Origin: Daphnia pulex
Taxonomy: Eukaryota > Arthropoda > Branchiopoda > Diplostraca > Daphniidae
Assembly: GCF_021134715.1 (NCBI RefSeq)
Contig: NC_060026.1
Coordinates: 15,243,001 to 15,307,000, forward strand
Length of the DNA stretch: 64,000 nucleotides
Direction: 5' to 3'
Made by a program: the position numbers and the translations under genes. A model generated the notes under the pieces. It worked only from the letters and a program-made list of their open reading frames with translations. It made no database searches and was not told the DNA's origin. Of this stretch, positions 46,685 to 58,700 are shown in pieces (positions within the stretch are counted from its first letter, which is position 1; every line of letters begins with the position of its first letter).

Positions 46685-49202
46685 ATGTCGAACATCAGAA
46701 GTAGAGTAGCGTCAGCTTCTTTTTCTTCTTCTTCTGCTCCTGCTCCTGGCCGGCGTTGCAATAATAAACCAACCGTCAGCATCGCGGGACTAGACGTCGT
46801 TCACGACACGGCCAGTCACACCGCAAGGTATATACCCCCCGACGCCCCCCTTTTAAATGGCTAAGTGGCTCATTTTTATTCGGTTATTCAAAGTAAGCCT
46901 GGGGGAAAAAAGAAATTGAATTGAACATTTTTGGCGGGAAATTTGAATTTGAAAAACTAATTTGATGGAATGGAATTTGATTCTCACTTTAGGCGATTGA
47001 TTTGGATCGTGTCGTTAATGTCGTGCTTGATCCTGGTCATCGTTCACGGGGCCAGTCTGGTCCAGCGCTACCGGACGTATCCGACGCGCGTCCAGCTCGA
47101 CGTTTCCAATCGGCAGGGCATTGCGCTTCCGGCCGTGACCGTCTGTCCGCTCGATCGATTCGACCTCAACCGTTTGCAGCTTCTTTGGCGTCGGAGGATT
47201 GACGACGTCGCCAATGCAACTGGAACTGGAGCGACAAGGACGACGCCGGATGCGACGGAAAAGTACTACCAACTGGCCGACGTCATGCCCGTCCAAGAGT
47301 TATGGCAAGAGATCGCCTATTCGGACGTCGAAACTCTTTTCCCTTTGGTAATTTGATTCAAGTCCGTCCGTCGGTCCGTCCACGTCCCTGTCCATTTTCT
47401 TTGAGATATCCGCCGGGTGGGCGGGGACAGTTTTGTTGTTGGGCAACTCTAACGAGAGGCGCGGGCAAACTGGGTGGACGGAGGGACGTGGAACTTGTGT
47501 GTGTGTGTGTCGGACGTGTCGTTATTCAATCTAGTTACTTATGTGGGGGGCCGGCCTATCAAATCGAATTAGACTAAATTCCATTATTATTATTTGGTCC
47601 GTCTATCTTTTACATATTTTGTCCGTTTCTTTTATTATTTAATTCCAACGGCCTGGCGCTTATATATAACCAAGTGCTACATTGGTCGAGGGCGGGACTG
47701 TCAAAGCGCCGGAACCTTCCAGCCGGTGTGGACTCCATCCGGAACTTGCTTCACTTATTCCAGTAAGCAAAAAATTTTCAAATCAAATTCCAAATTCCGG
47801 AATAATTCTTCGTGTCAATGTGAAATCCCATCACCACGTCTTGGTACAATCTCTTTTTATTTTGGGTGTGTGTGTTCAATTGAATTTGGTTGGTGTCCTT
47901 TGATGTGTGTCACTTGATATACGCGTCGGCGTCTAAATAAGTTGGCACAGCCGGAAGGCTCTCACCCGCGTGTACTCTTCGCTTCCGTGATCCTGTTTGA
48001 TCCTTTTCTTTTTGTTAACTTAATGACCTCTGGAGTCTCAAACAAATCTTTTTCTTTTTTCGGTATAATGTAATGGAAACTCTACAAAAAAAAAAAGGTA
48101 AAGTCGACACGCTAAACGGACATTTTAACGGCCTCTACGCCCGTCTCACCATTAGTCACCAACTCGACGAAGTCAACACATTTTCCGGCTGGAAGGTGAG
48201 TAACAAAATACAAAATTTAAATATTTCTTTAAGCTGGACGACAATTTTTTTTGGATGGGCGTCGGGGTGGAGCCGATTGTAAACCCCAAAGTGAATTATA
48301 CGTTAGGTGACAGTTCATCCGGCGGAGGACTCACCTTGGCTGACGTCTTCACGGGCTTATTCCGAGATGACGACTCGTTACCAGCGGCTGGACAACGGAA
48401 GTGCGGGCGGGATGGTCAAGTCGCAGTTTATGAACATTCGACTGGCGCCAAAGGAGTTTGTGCGGATCGATCACCCGCTCCAGCCGTGCCGCTCCGGAGC
48501 GAACGGCCCGGATTGCGAAATTGAATGTTTCCAGCGGGCCGTGACTTCAGTCACGAACTGCAGGTTTTCTTCGATAATTTTATTTTTTCGGGAGAGACTT
48601 TTGGGATTCAAATTTTTGGCGGGATGGTTTTGTCCGTGTTTTGTTTTATTGAAAGGCTTCCGTACATGAACTTGACATCGGCCGGGATTCCCTACTGCAA
48701 TTCCAGCGCCAGCGTCAAACAGACGGAGGAATTAGTCGCCCGGCTCATTACCGAAACTCGTAGCCAATTGAAATGCAATTGCATCGAATCCTGTTCCAAG
48801 GTTTAACTATACAAGTTCGACTCTCCTAATTCAAACTAATTGGATTTTAACTCACGACACTTTCAATTAGGTGGTTTACAAGTACGAGAGCGAGTCCCAT
48901 ACCGTCCTGACGGACTACGGCCGGGTCAAAGTAAATAAATAGAGTCATCTATACAATTTATTGGGCTGTATAATATTAGATATTTGAATAACGTTTGAAA
49001 TTATATTTGAAAGATATTTTATGAGACGGCCTTGTGGGTGACTGTCAACGAAGTGCTGGTCTATTCGCCAGTTAAACTCCTCTGCGACGCCGGCAACATC
49101 CTCTGCCTATTGCTGGGCGCTTCGGTGCTCAGCTTTGTCGAGACGGCCGACTACCTCGCCCACAAATTGATGGCCTTGCGCTTTTTCAGCCCATCGAAAT
49201 AA
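46685..49202 (+). CDS. DEG/ENaC (pickpocket-like) sodium channel subunit
   Basis: Eight exons: 46685-46827, 46993-47347, 47675-47762, 48098-48195, 48307-48563, 48656-48800, 48871-48930, 49014-49202; 444 residues. The first membrane segment is about residues 49-70 (RLIWIVSLMSCLILVIVHGA), followed by QRYRTYPT. The large extracellular loop shows CYIGRGRDCQSAG, GWKVTVHPAEDSPW, and the Cys-rich CEIECFQ...CNCIESC. The second segment carries LLLGASVLSFVE, with the G-x-S selectivity motif (417-419). The family forms trimeric amiloride-sensitive cation channels in the plasma membrane, used in mechanosensation, taste or salt sensing. The N-terminus is short and lacks an obvious HG gating motif, so an upstream coding exon may be missed. 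The exon 4 acceptor follows an A-run and is the weakest junction. AATAAA follows the stop directly. Confidence 0.87.
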
Positions 49203-52177
49203 AATAAAAATAAAAATATTTTTATCTTTCTAGAAATCGATCGATATTATATTTTTATTTTACTGTTGGTGTATATCGCCATTTTGTCTATTTTATTTCT
49301 GTTATATAACAGATAAATGGATAGATTTAGTATAGAGTTGAGATTATTTAGCTTTTGACTCTCTCTGCTGTAGCATCTGCTGCCCGGCTGCCCCGGCCCG
49401 TGGGCTTGTTGACGAGCCTCTATTGATTTCGTGTGTCCGCGTTTTGACGGAAGTGTGCTGCGAGACGGGAATCGTCAAAAGGGCGTCGACGTGCCCATAT
49501 CTCCACTCGCTCAATGTAACATCAGACATACCCCCCCCCCCCCCCCCCCCCAAAAGAAAAAAAAAAGCTTCTTGGGAAAATGGCTGGCCATGCAGCTCTC
49601 TCCATCAATAAATGGCAAGTTCTATCTATATCGTCTATATATCGTTATACTGAGCCGGCCTATACATGTACGAAAAGTTGAACATCCCCAGCAGAATATA
49701 AGCCCGGCCAGCGCGCTAAAGTTCGCCCCGGATATAACTGGCCAATTATACAAGTGACCCATATATCTCCTCCGTATGATAGTACTAGTTCCTATACATG
49801 TACAAGAAAGTTAATATGCAATAATAGCGCTGCTGCTGGGCCAGCAGCTATATTTCGACGGATGCCATCTCTCTCTCTTTCTCTCTCAAATGTCCGCCAT
49901 TAAATCAAACGGCCGTCGGCGGTTGGCCCGTCTCGGTATGATGATTATTATTCCCGGCTAATCATTTGAGAGAAGTCCAGCAGTCTGCATTGCGGCATAT
50001 AATCAAGGTGCACACTATTTGCATCTCCCAACTTTTGATTTCAAAAATAAAACGGATAGAAATGCTGGGCGACTTTTGGTAGCGCGGGTGGGACGTCATT
50101 TAGAATGCGAAACGTTGGCGTTTCATTAAGCCTCGACTGAGTGAAAGTTGAGCTCCAGTTGGCGCTATATGGCTGGATGTGTGTCTAACGTATTAAACGA
50201 GTTTAATCACGTCCAGCAGATGTGCTGTGTGCGCTATACATATGGTCCAGCCGCCCAGCGTTTCTCTCTCTCTATACGTGATCGAGAAGATCCAATTAGT
50301 CACCCGTCACCATCAAGACGTTGGCTAACGAGACACCACTTTAGACGCTGCCTAGCTGCTCCCCAATGCCAATGCGAATCTACGCAATGGAGGAAACATA
50401 ACTTTGACCCTTTTTTTCCAACTTCCAGCATGTACTGGATGGCTGGATGGCCATGGATTCGCCCCGGCATATATTCATTTGGCGAGAAAGAGCTGAAACT
50501 TTTGCTTCCCCCTTTTTTCTTTCTCTAAAAGAAATAGCGCAGCACACGCAAGCCGGGCAAAAGTTCCGCTCTAATTACAATCAGCCCTTGGTGAACTGTA
50601 GTATGGCATGGTATATATGTATAACATATCAAGTCGCATTTGGATTGGAGACGAGAGTGAATCGCAGAAATAGACAGAGAAAACAAGAAAATGAGCCGGC
50701 CTCGGCTCCAAATCGATATAGCTGGGCCATTGGGAACTCGAGCGCTATCTAGCGCCCAGTATATTGTTATGTAATATTTTTTGGCAGGTGTACTGCATCC
50801 CAACGGAATCGAATTGAAACTTTTTGATTCGAATAAATCTAGCGGACGTCATTAGCTGCAAGTTTTGACTTGCAAAAGTCCTTTATTATTTAATAGTTGG
50901 TTGGAAATCGAATCTAAGCGGATCATATTATAAATAATAATAAACCCCAGGTTGGTTAATTCTCTCACAGAGCTTTGGGAAATGATTCTACACACACACG
51001 CACAGCTGGACGATGATGATGTGTAAACTAAACTTTTATTTTTTGAGGTTGACCAACTCGGTGGAACTTTTAATCAATGATTCGTTTGAAGCTCTGCGGC
51101 GGGTCTTTCATTTTGATTTGCTTTTCGAATTTAATGATAGTCTCAAACAAAAAGGAGAAATGGCATTATCTAAATAACATGCCGAATGATTGACGACGTC
51201 GGAAGCTGCTGGGGGACTTGTATAGTTCAGATTTGATGACGGATACTTAAATATTTGAGTAGTATTGTCGACATGACGAGAGAGTCCATTTGAACTGACG
51301 GAATTGTTGATGAGGCAGATTATTCCTTGTCCTGGATGTGATGGCGGCCGGAATCGTCGAGCATACAAACTTTGTTTTATATCTGACAGTGTATAGTATA
51401 GTGTAGGCTACTTGGCTTGGTACTTGGCGACCGATAAATCCTGTAGCAATATTTAGTCAGTTAATATAATGTCCTTTTTCAAGTATTCACAAGGGGGAAA
51501 ATGGGAAAATCTCTTTGGATGACTTGGCAACTTCGTCAATTATTAGTTTAGCTACTTCTTTTTTCAACAACTTCGTGCATATGTTGTTGTTGTTGTTTTC
51601 CAAGTAGATTTGTTTTCTGTCCCTCGTCGTTATTAAAACAGGACCCGTTGAATTAGTGTGCTCTTAATACGTAATCTCTCTCGCTATGCTGAAGTATGAC
51701 GGGAAAGATGTTTTTCTTAAGTATATAGATGGAGTAGAGACTATTATAGAGTCCGGATGTAATTAAAAAACGGCGAGCTGGATTTATGTAAGAAGGTGTT
51801 CTCCGGAATTCTAATAGTCTGCCGGAAGTTGAAGTAGCCTGTTAAACCGAAAGTGACTCTCTGCAATGTATGTATATTACTGTGTGACTTGAGAAGCTTG
51901 AAATTATGTGTAGTAAAATGGATGTATAATGTGCTATTCAATTTTCGTAGCCGCTTATTAATTATGTACAATCATAAATTTGGTAACCAATGACAACCAG
52001 CTGGCAACTAGCGGTGGTTCCCGTGTATTTTCAACTCGTCAAAAGTTGACGAGTCAATCAAATGTTTTATCATTTTATAAGAATAGGTAATGAAATCAGA
52101 CAGCCAATCCAACGAATTCAAGTGCAGTTAAAGTTTAGGTTTTAAATTATACTACCTGGTCTAATAGCCTGTATAGG
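49203..52177. other. intergenic between the DEG/ENaC gene and the small secreted-protein gene
   Basis: About 3 kb with no supported gene. It holds a C21 run near 49531-49551, a CTCTCT tract near 49870-49887, CA repeats near 50990, and A/T-rich sequence. Short ORFs (for example 50148-50528, 51108-51368) show no domain or splice-site context. Confidence 0.4.
49531..49551 (+). repeat. C21 homopolymer
   Basis: An uninterrupted run of about 21 C residues followed by an A-rich stretch. Its exact length is likely unreliable in assembly. Confidence 0.8.
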
Positions 52178-52185
52178 TATAAATA
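52178..52185 (+). promoter_or_regulatory. TATA box of the small secreted-protein gene
   Basis: TATAAATA lies about 32 nt upstream of a GCAGTA initiator-like site (near 52210). The predicted short leader exon ends at 52235 (GGCAG|GTAAG) and splices to an acceptor at 52304 (TTATACAG), 14 nt before the ATG. Spacing and both splice sites are typical. Confidence 0.6.
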
Positions 52186-52318
52186 AGAGCAAGTTCTAAT
52201 ATGAATAATGCAGTACTAGTGGAGTCCATCGGCAGGTAAGACAACTTAAATTATGTTCTAGCTAATCTCATTAGAGTCTAATCTGCAATTGTAATGTTAT
52301 ACAGTGAATAAGCCAAAC

Positions 52319-53105
52319 ATGAAACTCGCATCGATTTTCCTGCTGGCGGCTTACGTGCTGGTCATCTCTAATCAACAATTACACAATCCAAAGTTGCTGG
52401 GGCGACGGCCCTATTGGTGGCAGACGGACAGACAATCGCCCCATTACCCAGCTAATAATAACAACGGACCGGTATTATTCAACAATGACCAATTCGTTAA
52501 CCATCCAAACTACAATCAATTTCAAGATGATATTCCGGTTTCCTTCCAACAATTTAAACCTGGAAAACCTTCACTCATCCAGGTGAAACGCAATAACTTT
52601 TAAATCACTATATTATCTCTAATTACTTTTTAAAAATGTTGATGCTGTTTATAGAATGACGGAATCCTCCCAAGTTCAGCAATGGACCATCAAAATGAAT
52701 TTGTGGAATTATTTTCCGATTCCCAGTTGAGGACCAACGGATTGAGTCGCTACCGACCGGATATAGGATATCACAGAAAATGTGCCGAAGAAACAGGGAA
52801 TCGCTTTCCGGGCTTTTGTACAAATATTATTACGAAAGGCAATGCTACTAAGGCTATTTGGCAGGGCCCGTTGTTTTTGTTTGCATATGTAGATTGGCAA
52901 CGCGGTCCCGCAATATCACGTGCCCGTCATTGTAAATACTAAAGCCTGTATCAACTGCAACCATCTGAGAATTCCAAATTCACAACTTAACTTTGACTAT
53001 CGTAACGAACTGTATAATAAGCAAACAGACAATTTTTACAACGGTCCGTTGGAGAGTTCTAGTACTCGGAAACGTACTGACTTGGCATGTCAATCTATTT
53101 TGTAA
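52319..53105 (+). CDS. small secreted protein of unknown function
   Basis: The start ATG is at 52319; the longer frame begins only with GTG in the leader. Exon 52319-52582 encodes a signal peptide (MKLASIFLLAAYVLVISN) and an Asn/Gln/Pro-rich stretch (PANNNNGPVLFNNDQF). An intron (GTGAAA...TTATAG, 52583-52654) leads to an exon in the same phase with RYRPDIGYHRKC and NRFPGFC. The 3' end is uncertain: read through, the frame stops at 52942; alternatively a TACTAAG branch-like site and a pyrimidine-rich acceptor at 52896 (ATGTAG) lead to a second frame, ACINCNHLRIPNSQ...LACQSIL, ending at 53105. Cysteines in both tails suggest a disulfide-bonded extracellular peptide. The family is not recognised. 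Confidence 0.6.
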
Positions 53106-54130
53106 TCTGACTAGCAGGTTATTACTAAGCAACTAACACTTTGCCGTGTTTATTCTGGTCGATTCTGGTATAAGTGTTTGACAAGCTGTATAGTGCTGCA
53201 GTTAATTACAATTCGAAATTGCCGCCAATTTCTTGATTATTTGAATTTTGAAAATCTATAATATTATTTACGATTTTAATTTCGGCGCTCATAATCGTGC
53301 ATCATTAAATTAATTACCAGCCGTAGTTTATTTCCTTTTGACTTTCATGAGGGTCCTGGATTAAATGTGGCGATTTTTAATTGTATCGATATCTTACTAA
53401 AGCATGGCTAATTTGAATATTAGTGTCGTCTGCTACAGCTGTCCTGTTCAGTGTTCACCAGTTTCTAAAAAAAGACGAGTTTTCCTGCTTCTGCTGCACT
53501 CAATCCCACATACAGAAAAGTTTAAGACTATGAAGAAAATGTAACGGTCACTTTTTGGGAAACGTATACGTGGCTGCACGAAAAAAAATTGTTGAACAAA
53601 TAAATTTACTAAAATCATGTGGTCGTCCTGTGGACTCTGTGGTGTTGGTGTGGAGGCTCAAGGCTCTGCCTGCTCTCAGACTCTCCATGCTGTTTGGCAG
53701 GTAAATTAAAGTAAGAATACAAATGTAATGATTTCGAGAGCTTGAACAGAAAAGTTCCTGACTGACGTTTATCATGTAAGCAACCTGTCGATGCTTGGCA
53801 GTTTGTTTGCACTGTGTAAACTTTTCCTTTGTGCAGATTTGAGGCCAGAGACAGCCATTGTACGAACAAGATGTACAAGTTTATCTCGTGCTGGCATTTA
53901 ACCTGTCCTCAGTATCGTCACTAGGATAATGATTTGTGTTACTTTTATTCTTGCGACCTTCTAGAAATATTTTTATGTTGCAGGACCTGCATGAGTTATT
54001 AAGTGTATTAACATGGATACACCTTACATTCTCCCATTTATTACACAATTTAGGTTTACCCAGTGTCTCATTTTCTGCTTGTCATTACATGATTGATTAT
54101 GTCTAAATATTGTTCGTAACCCATTTTTAA
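53106..54130. other. intergenic region
   Basis: A/T-rich sequence with no coding feature that could be supported. Minus-strand frames at 53548-53878 lack domains and plausible splice context. Confidence 0.35.
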
Positions 54131-54138
54131 TTTTTATT

Positions 54139-54342
54139 TAGATAAACAGCATCCTTTTGGATTGCAGAAACTACCGATGTCGGATCGAGTTATGGATCTC
54201 TTCTTTCCCTCTGCCCTCGTGTACACCCATGTGAGTGTGGGTGTATTCACGGGGACCCTTTTTCCTATCCCGCCTGATGGATTCAACTTTTCAGCTAATG
54301 GAGCACCTGTGGATGCCTGGCCGTATTTCCCAGGCCTAAAGG
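54139..54342 (+). CDS. possible isolated exon of an unrecognised gene
   Basis: A stretch bounded by a good acceptor (TTTTTATTTAG) and a donor (CTAAAG|GTAGGA) is open and protein-like, with HPFGLQKLP, VMDLFFPSALVYTHVSVGVF, and GAPVDAWPYFPGLK. No start codon exon or following exon was identified, and the sequence after the donor enters the repeated segment at about 54440. It may be part of a gene whose other exons lie elsewhere, or a gene fragment. No family is recognised. Confidence 0.3.
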
Positions 54343-54439
54343 TAGGACAAACATTGATCTCTCTTCTTCCTTTAAGACTATTTGATGGCGTTGATTGTCA
54401 ATCGCTACATTTCCATTCCGCTGCGGTTGACTGGCTGAA

Positions 54440-55032
54440 CTGTTTTCTCTTGCCGTTTTTGTTGACTCCGTTAGGGCTTATTTTGAAATATCCCATTGGT
54501 AGAACGACTGCAGATTAGGCCCGTTTTTGTACCTCACAACTCACTGACAGTAAATGTTGATAGGAGTTGATAGGAGGTTACAATAAAAATTTTTGTTTTG
54601 AATTTTTTTTTCGTGGCATTTAACAACCATTCAACTGTTGACGTTGACATCAACGTATTGTGAAATCATCACTATTGAGCCCCCAAACGATCGTGAATGA
54701 CCGACCCTGGCACTTGGCGTTTAAGAACAAACGAACGTAAGGATCGTCGTTTGATTAACTAACACGACATATGGTTCAATTCAAAGGTTGGTCTCTGCAA
54801 TGTCAATTGAGAGGCCAACATTTTGGAACATTTTTCGTATTTTTTTTTACACCGATGGCGTCCGTCCGTTTTTTGCGGGATTTACCGTGAAATTCTTTTA
54901 TATTTTATTTTTTAATTAAAACCAACTTCTTTTTGTTTTGTTTTAACTTTTTAAAATGCGGGGAATATAAGCGATTTAGCGTTAATTTAATTTCATGTGA
55001 TGTTAAGCTGCGATCGCCAATTAAATTGGATT
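54440..55032. repeat. direct repeat, copy 1
   Basis: It shares ordered blocks with 60192-60948: TTTCTCTTGCC, the stretch around CAACTCACTGACAGTAAATG, the stretch around TCGTGGCAT, TTCAACTGTTGACGTT, GACCCTGGCACTT, and TTGCGGGATTTACCGTGAAATT. Both copies are in the same orientation and lie on either side of the C1q gene. Copy 1 has diverged and carries small indels. Confidence 0.75.
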
Positions 55033-55714
55033 TTTTTAAATTTTCTAAAGTGTTTTATCATCAAATCAAGTCCCCTGCCTTGGATTTTGCAAATAGACGC
55101 TTGAATTTGCGTTCAGCCCTGCACAACTATAATGAGAATAAAACTGTGAAAAGATTTGAAAAAAAAAAATCCAATCTTTTATCGAATTAGAAGCGAATGA
55201 ATTTTCTCCCAATTTAGTCCACTCAGCATTTAATAAAAATCTGGCAATCACAAAATTGGTTTTTTACATGCCACGCCCACATTCTTAAAGATAGAACCGC
55301 GAAAATTCGTTTGTGTATTAAACATGTTTAGTTGCATCTACAGTTTAATTTTCGTAAAAAAATTATAATTCCTTCATGAATAAGAGTCGACCGAATTTTC
55401 TACCCTTCCCTATTTTTTTCTCCCATCCCATTTTGCGAACGTGAGAAAAAAATTAATTAAAATCTAATGAAATCAAATTTAAAAAAAGATAATCTCCCTT
55501 AAAGATAAACGAAGAGTGTAGAAGCAAAATTCGAACGAAATTTTCAAATTACAAAATAAATCCATTTTTAAATCTGGCAATTAAAATGAGTTTTTCATGT
55601 CTCCTGCCCATATTTTTAGAGATAGAAACAGGCGGCAGAATTTTTCTGGACGAGTGCACAACTGAAATATCAATTACATCCACAGATTAATTTTGGTAAA
55701 GAAAATTCTACCCC
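55033..55714. other. intergenic downstream of the C1q gene
   Basis: A/T-rich. A block at about 55230-55380 and one at about 55565-55714 are diverged copies of each other (TGGCAAT...AGAGATAGAA...TACATCCACAG...TTTTGGTAAA forms). The second adjoins the C1q stop codon, so the first may be a duplicated 3' flank. Confidence 0.45.
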
Positions 55715-58700
55715 TTAATGAATTTCCTCCTCCAACATGAAACCCGTGAAATGGGTCAAGTGGTCACTGTCGTCATATAAAGACGAGAATGAACCTCGAA
55801 TCTGCACCCAAACTCGATCGCCTTTTTTTAAATTCAACGTCGACTGGAGGGTAAACGGACTATATTGATCAACGGGAGCGTTATTCTCTTGAACATTACT
55901 CGCCCCGATTCGATGTCCGTTCAAATAAAGACGAGAATAAAAATTAACAGAAGATGAAGAATAAAGACGCGCCGTTCCCGCGAAAGAGAAAAAATAAATT
56001 CCCGGTCGCGGTGCCGTGAATATCCCCGACGTCAAATTCATGGCATTTCCCTCGTTCAAAACCGCCAAATCGAACGGGATCGGAATGTTTTCAGTTTTAA
56101 ATGGCGAATTTCTCTGGACGTAGAAATGGACGGGCGCCGATTTGACGTCGGCGTATCCGATAAATTTCTGTTTGTCTGTAAACAAAAGAATGAGACGAAC
56201 AATAACAAGCAAAAATAGCACACGTCGTACCATTTTGATTGGCAAAAAAGTTGCAGTAAATCATTTCCATCTTCTTTGATCCTTTGACAGAAAAGAATCC
56301 ATTGACTTTTTGTCCCATTCGCTCCAGATCCGCACACGAGGTTGGCATTTTACCGATGTCAACTATTTCACTCGTTCGGGCTGTTAAATCAAATTCTTAA
56401 ATTTATTTAATAAATTTTATTTACAATTTAGTACTTTACCTTTGTTACCGTTTGTTACAAAGTTTAATTTGGTCGCCAAATCCGCAACGGCGGACTTGGT
56501 GCTGTTCAACTCCGTCATCGTTGAGGCCAAATTTGTTTTTGCAGTTTCCAAATCATTTGAAGTTGCTGAACAATTTCATTCAGTTAAAACTAAAGCAATT
56601 TCAAATAATAATTAAGCAAATTATTTTTACCTCTCAGATCTTTTTTCAAATTTTCTTCAGCAACTTTTAATTCTTGACTTAATCGATCCGAATTAGCTAC
56701 ACAATAAATCAAGCCCCTTTGTGGCACCTTCGAGATTTTAAAAGTCTCTTTTCGTTTTTTTTCTTGATTAGGAAATTTAAAAATTTAGTTTTCGCAGTGT
56801 TCTCTGGGTTTGTCATGTTTTAATCTTACTGTCGCACCTCTTGTATCGAATTTAAACTCCAAAAGATTGATTCCGTAATAAAACTGTTTGAAACGTAGCA
56901 CTTTGGCTGGATTCTGTTCGTCCTGCCCTCTAGTGTTCATTTTATCTCTACATGCTATAGAAAATGTCGTCTGCTGGGGAATCCAACTAAAAGTCAATCT
57001 GGGTGTCTTTTTCTTTTGCAGATATCTCGCGAACGAAGAAATCACACGATTTTTTTATTTGTGTTAATGTTAAAGGGATAGTTCTTCTTTCAATTAGAAG
57101 CAATCGCATTCTCTAAATTTTTGGCAAGCTATCTTTTATTTGTTTTAGAAGTTTTCCCTTTTTTGGGTGTTTTTTCCCCTTTATCACCCCGTTAATTTCG
57201 TTTACGCTTGTAAAAATTAAGTGACTTAGATGTAAAAACTAAATCTACGTCGAATGCGATAGGTCCCGTCGTGATCGGTGTATCACGAGAGCGTCAAAGT
57301 CCCGAAAACCGTTTTCGTCGCCCCCCGCCCAATTCCCCAGGGACCTCTCAGGGTTAATGGTATTTGGAGCGCTGTCGGAACTTTTGTTTCTTCAAATCTC
57401 TCACCCTTAAAAGGCGGTAAGCCTTCGGCTTTTTAAAATAAGAATTTTAAAAATCTCTCAGGGATAAAACAAAATTTAACTAAAACAACCTATTTTTCAA
57501 AAAAAATTGATTTGACGTGAAATTTACTTTTGAGTTCAGCTGACAGAATCCCGGTCGTGATTTTCGTTTCCGCCAATTCTTTTTCAGTCGCTAAATTTAT
57601 TGAAAAAGTTTTGCATTGAATTTTTATCTAATTTAAAACAAAAGATTACCGTTTAATTTTTCAGATAAACCATCGACGGTTATGAGAAAATCTGCTCTCG
57701 TTTTCACCAACTCCTTTTTTGTCTCTGTTCGTAATAAAAAGCGTGAATGTTATGAGAAATTTTTTAAAATTACATTTAATTTCTAATAAAATAATAAATT
57801 ACCATTTAACTTTATCGATAGATTATTGACATAAACCTTCGTTTCCTCCAAGTCGTTTTTGGTTTTCTCCAACTCTTGTTTAGTCAGTTAGTAATCACTC
57901 AAGTTAGTAGTTTTCTCAAATAACTTAAATAATTCTAAATACCTTCTAATTTATTAGTCGAATCTATTCGCGTGTTTGTTAAATCACTCTTCACCATACT
58001 CAGTTCGGTATTTGTTTTCACCAAGTTGTTCACAGTTGTAGTTAAGAGTTCAGTAGTGGCTGAAATTCAATTAAAATAATTCGATTTAAATTGAATAAAT
58101 TTATTTTGTAAAATTTATTTCAAAAACCTTTGAGTTCCGCCTTTAAATGGTTCCATTCGTCAGTGACGGTAAATTCTGTGTGTTCCAAAAATTTTATCGG
58201 CGCCGACAGTTCGGCGGTCGTGTAACGAACCCGAATGTTACGATCCTGAAACCATTGAGAGTCGCGAAATTTTCCCAAATCGATTCTGCTCAATTGTATC
58301 GGTTTGGGCACGAATTTCTCTCCGTCCCATTGGACGTGATTTCGACTTTCTTGTAATAATTTTGCCATTTCTTCTTTAGAAATTTCGACCTGACTGGAAC
58401 CATCAGATTCGTTTGTCATTTTCTCTGAAATGATTGAACTGATTCTGTCCACGTCGGCCCAACTGTTTGAGTCGTAATTGTGTTGGATTCTTCCTTTATT
58501 TTCTTCATCCGAGTTGTTTTTTGCAAGTTTCCATTTCTCATTAAAATTAACATTGCGGTGCTGTTCTTCTCGTCTTGTTGTCTCTTTACTACTCGAAGTT
58601 AATTTTCCTAATATTACTGACTGTTTCTCCACTTTTTGAAACATATCCGCCAATATCTTTTGAGTTTCCCTGTCCAGTTTGTTGAGGATTTCATTTAAAG

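Noticed and set aside
48234-48306. Open frame LDDNFFWMGVGVEP as an exon of the DEG/ENaC gene
   Set aside because: It leads out of frame. A single intron 48196-48306 ending ACGTTAG joins GWK to VTVHPAEDSPW, which fits the family pattern and keeps the frame.
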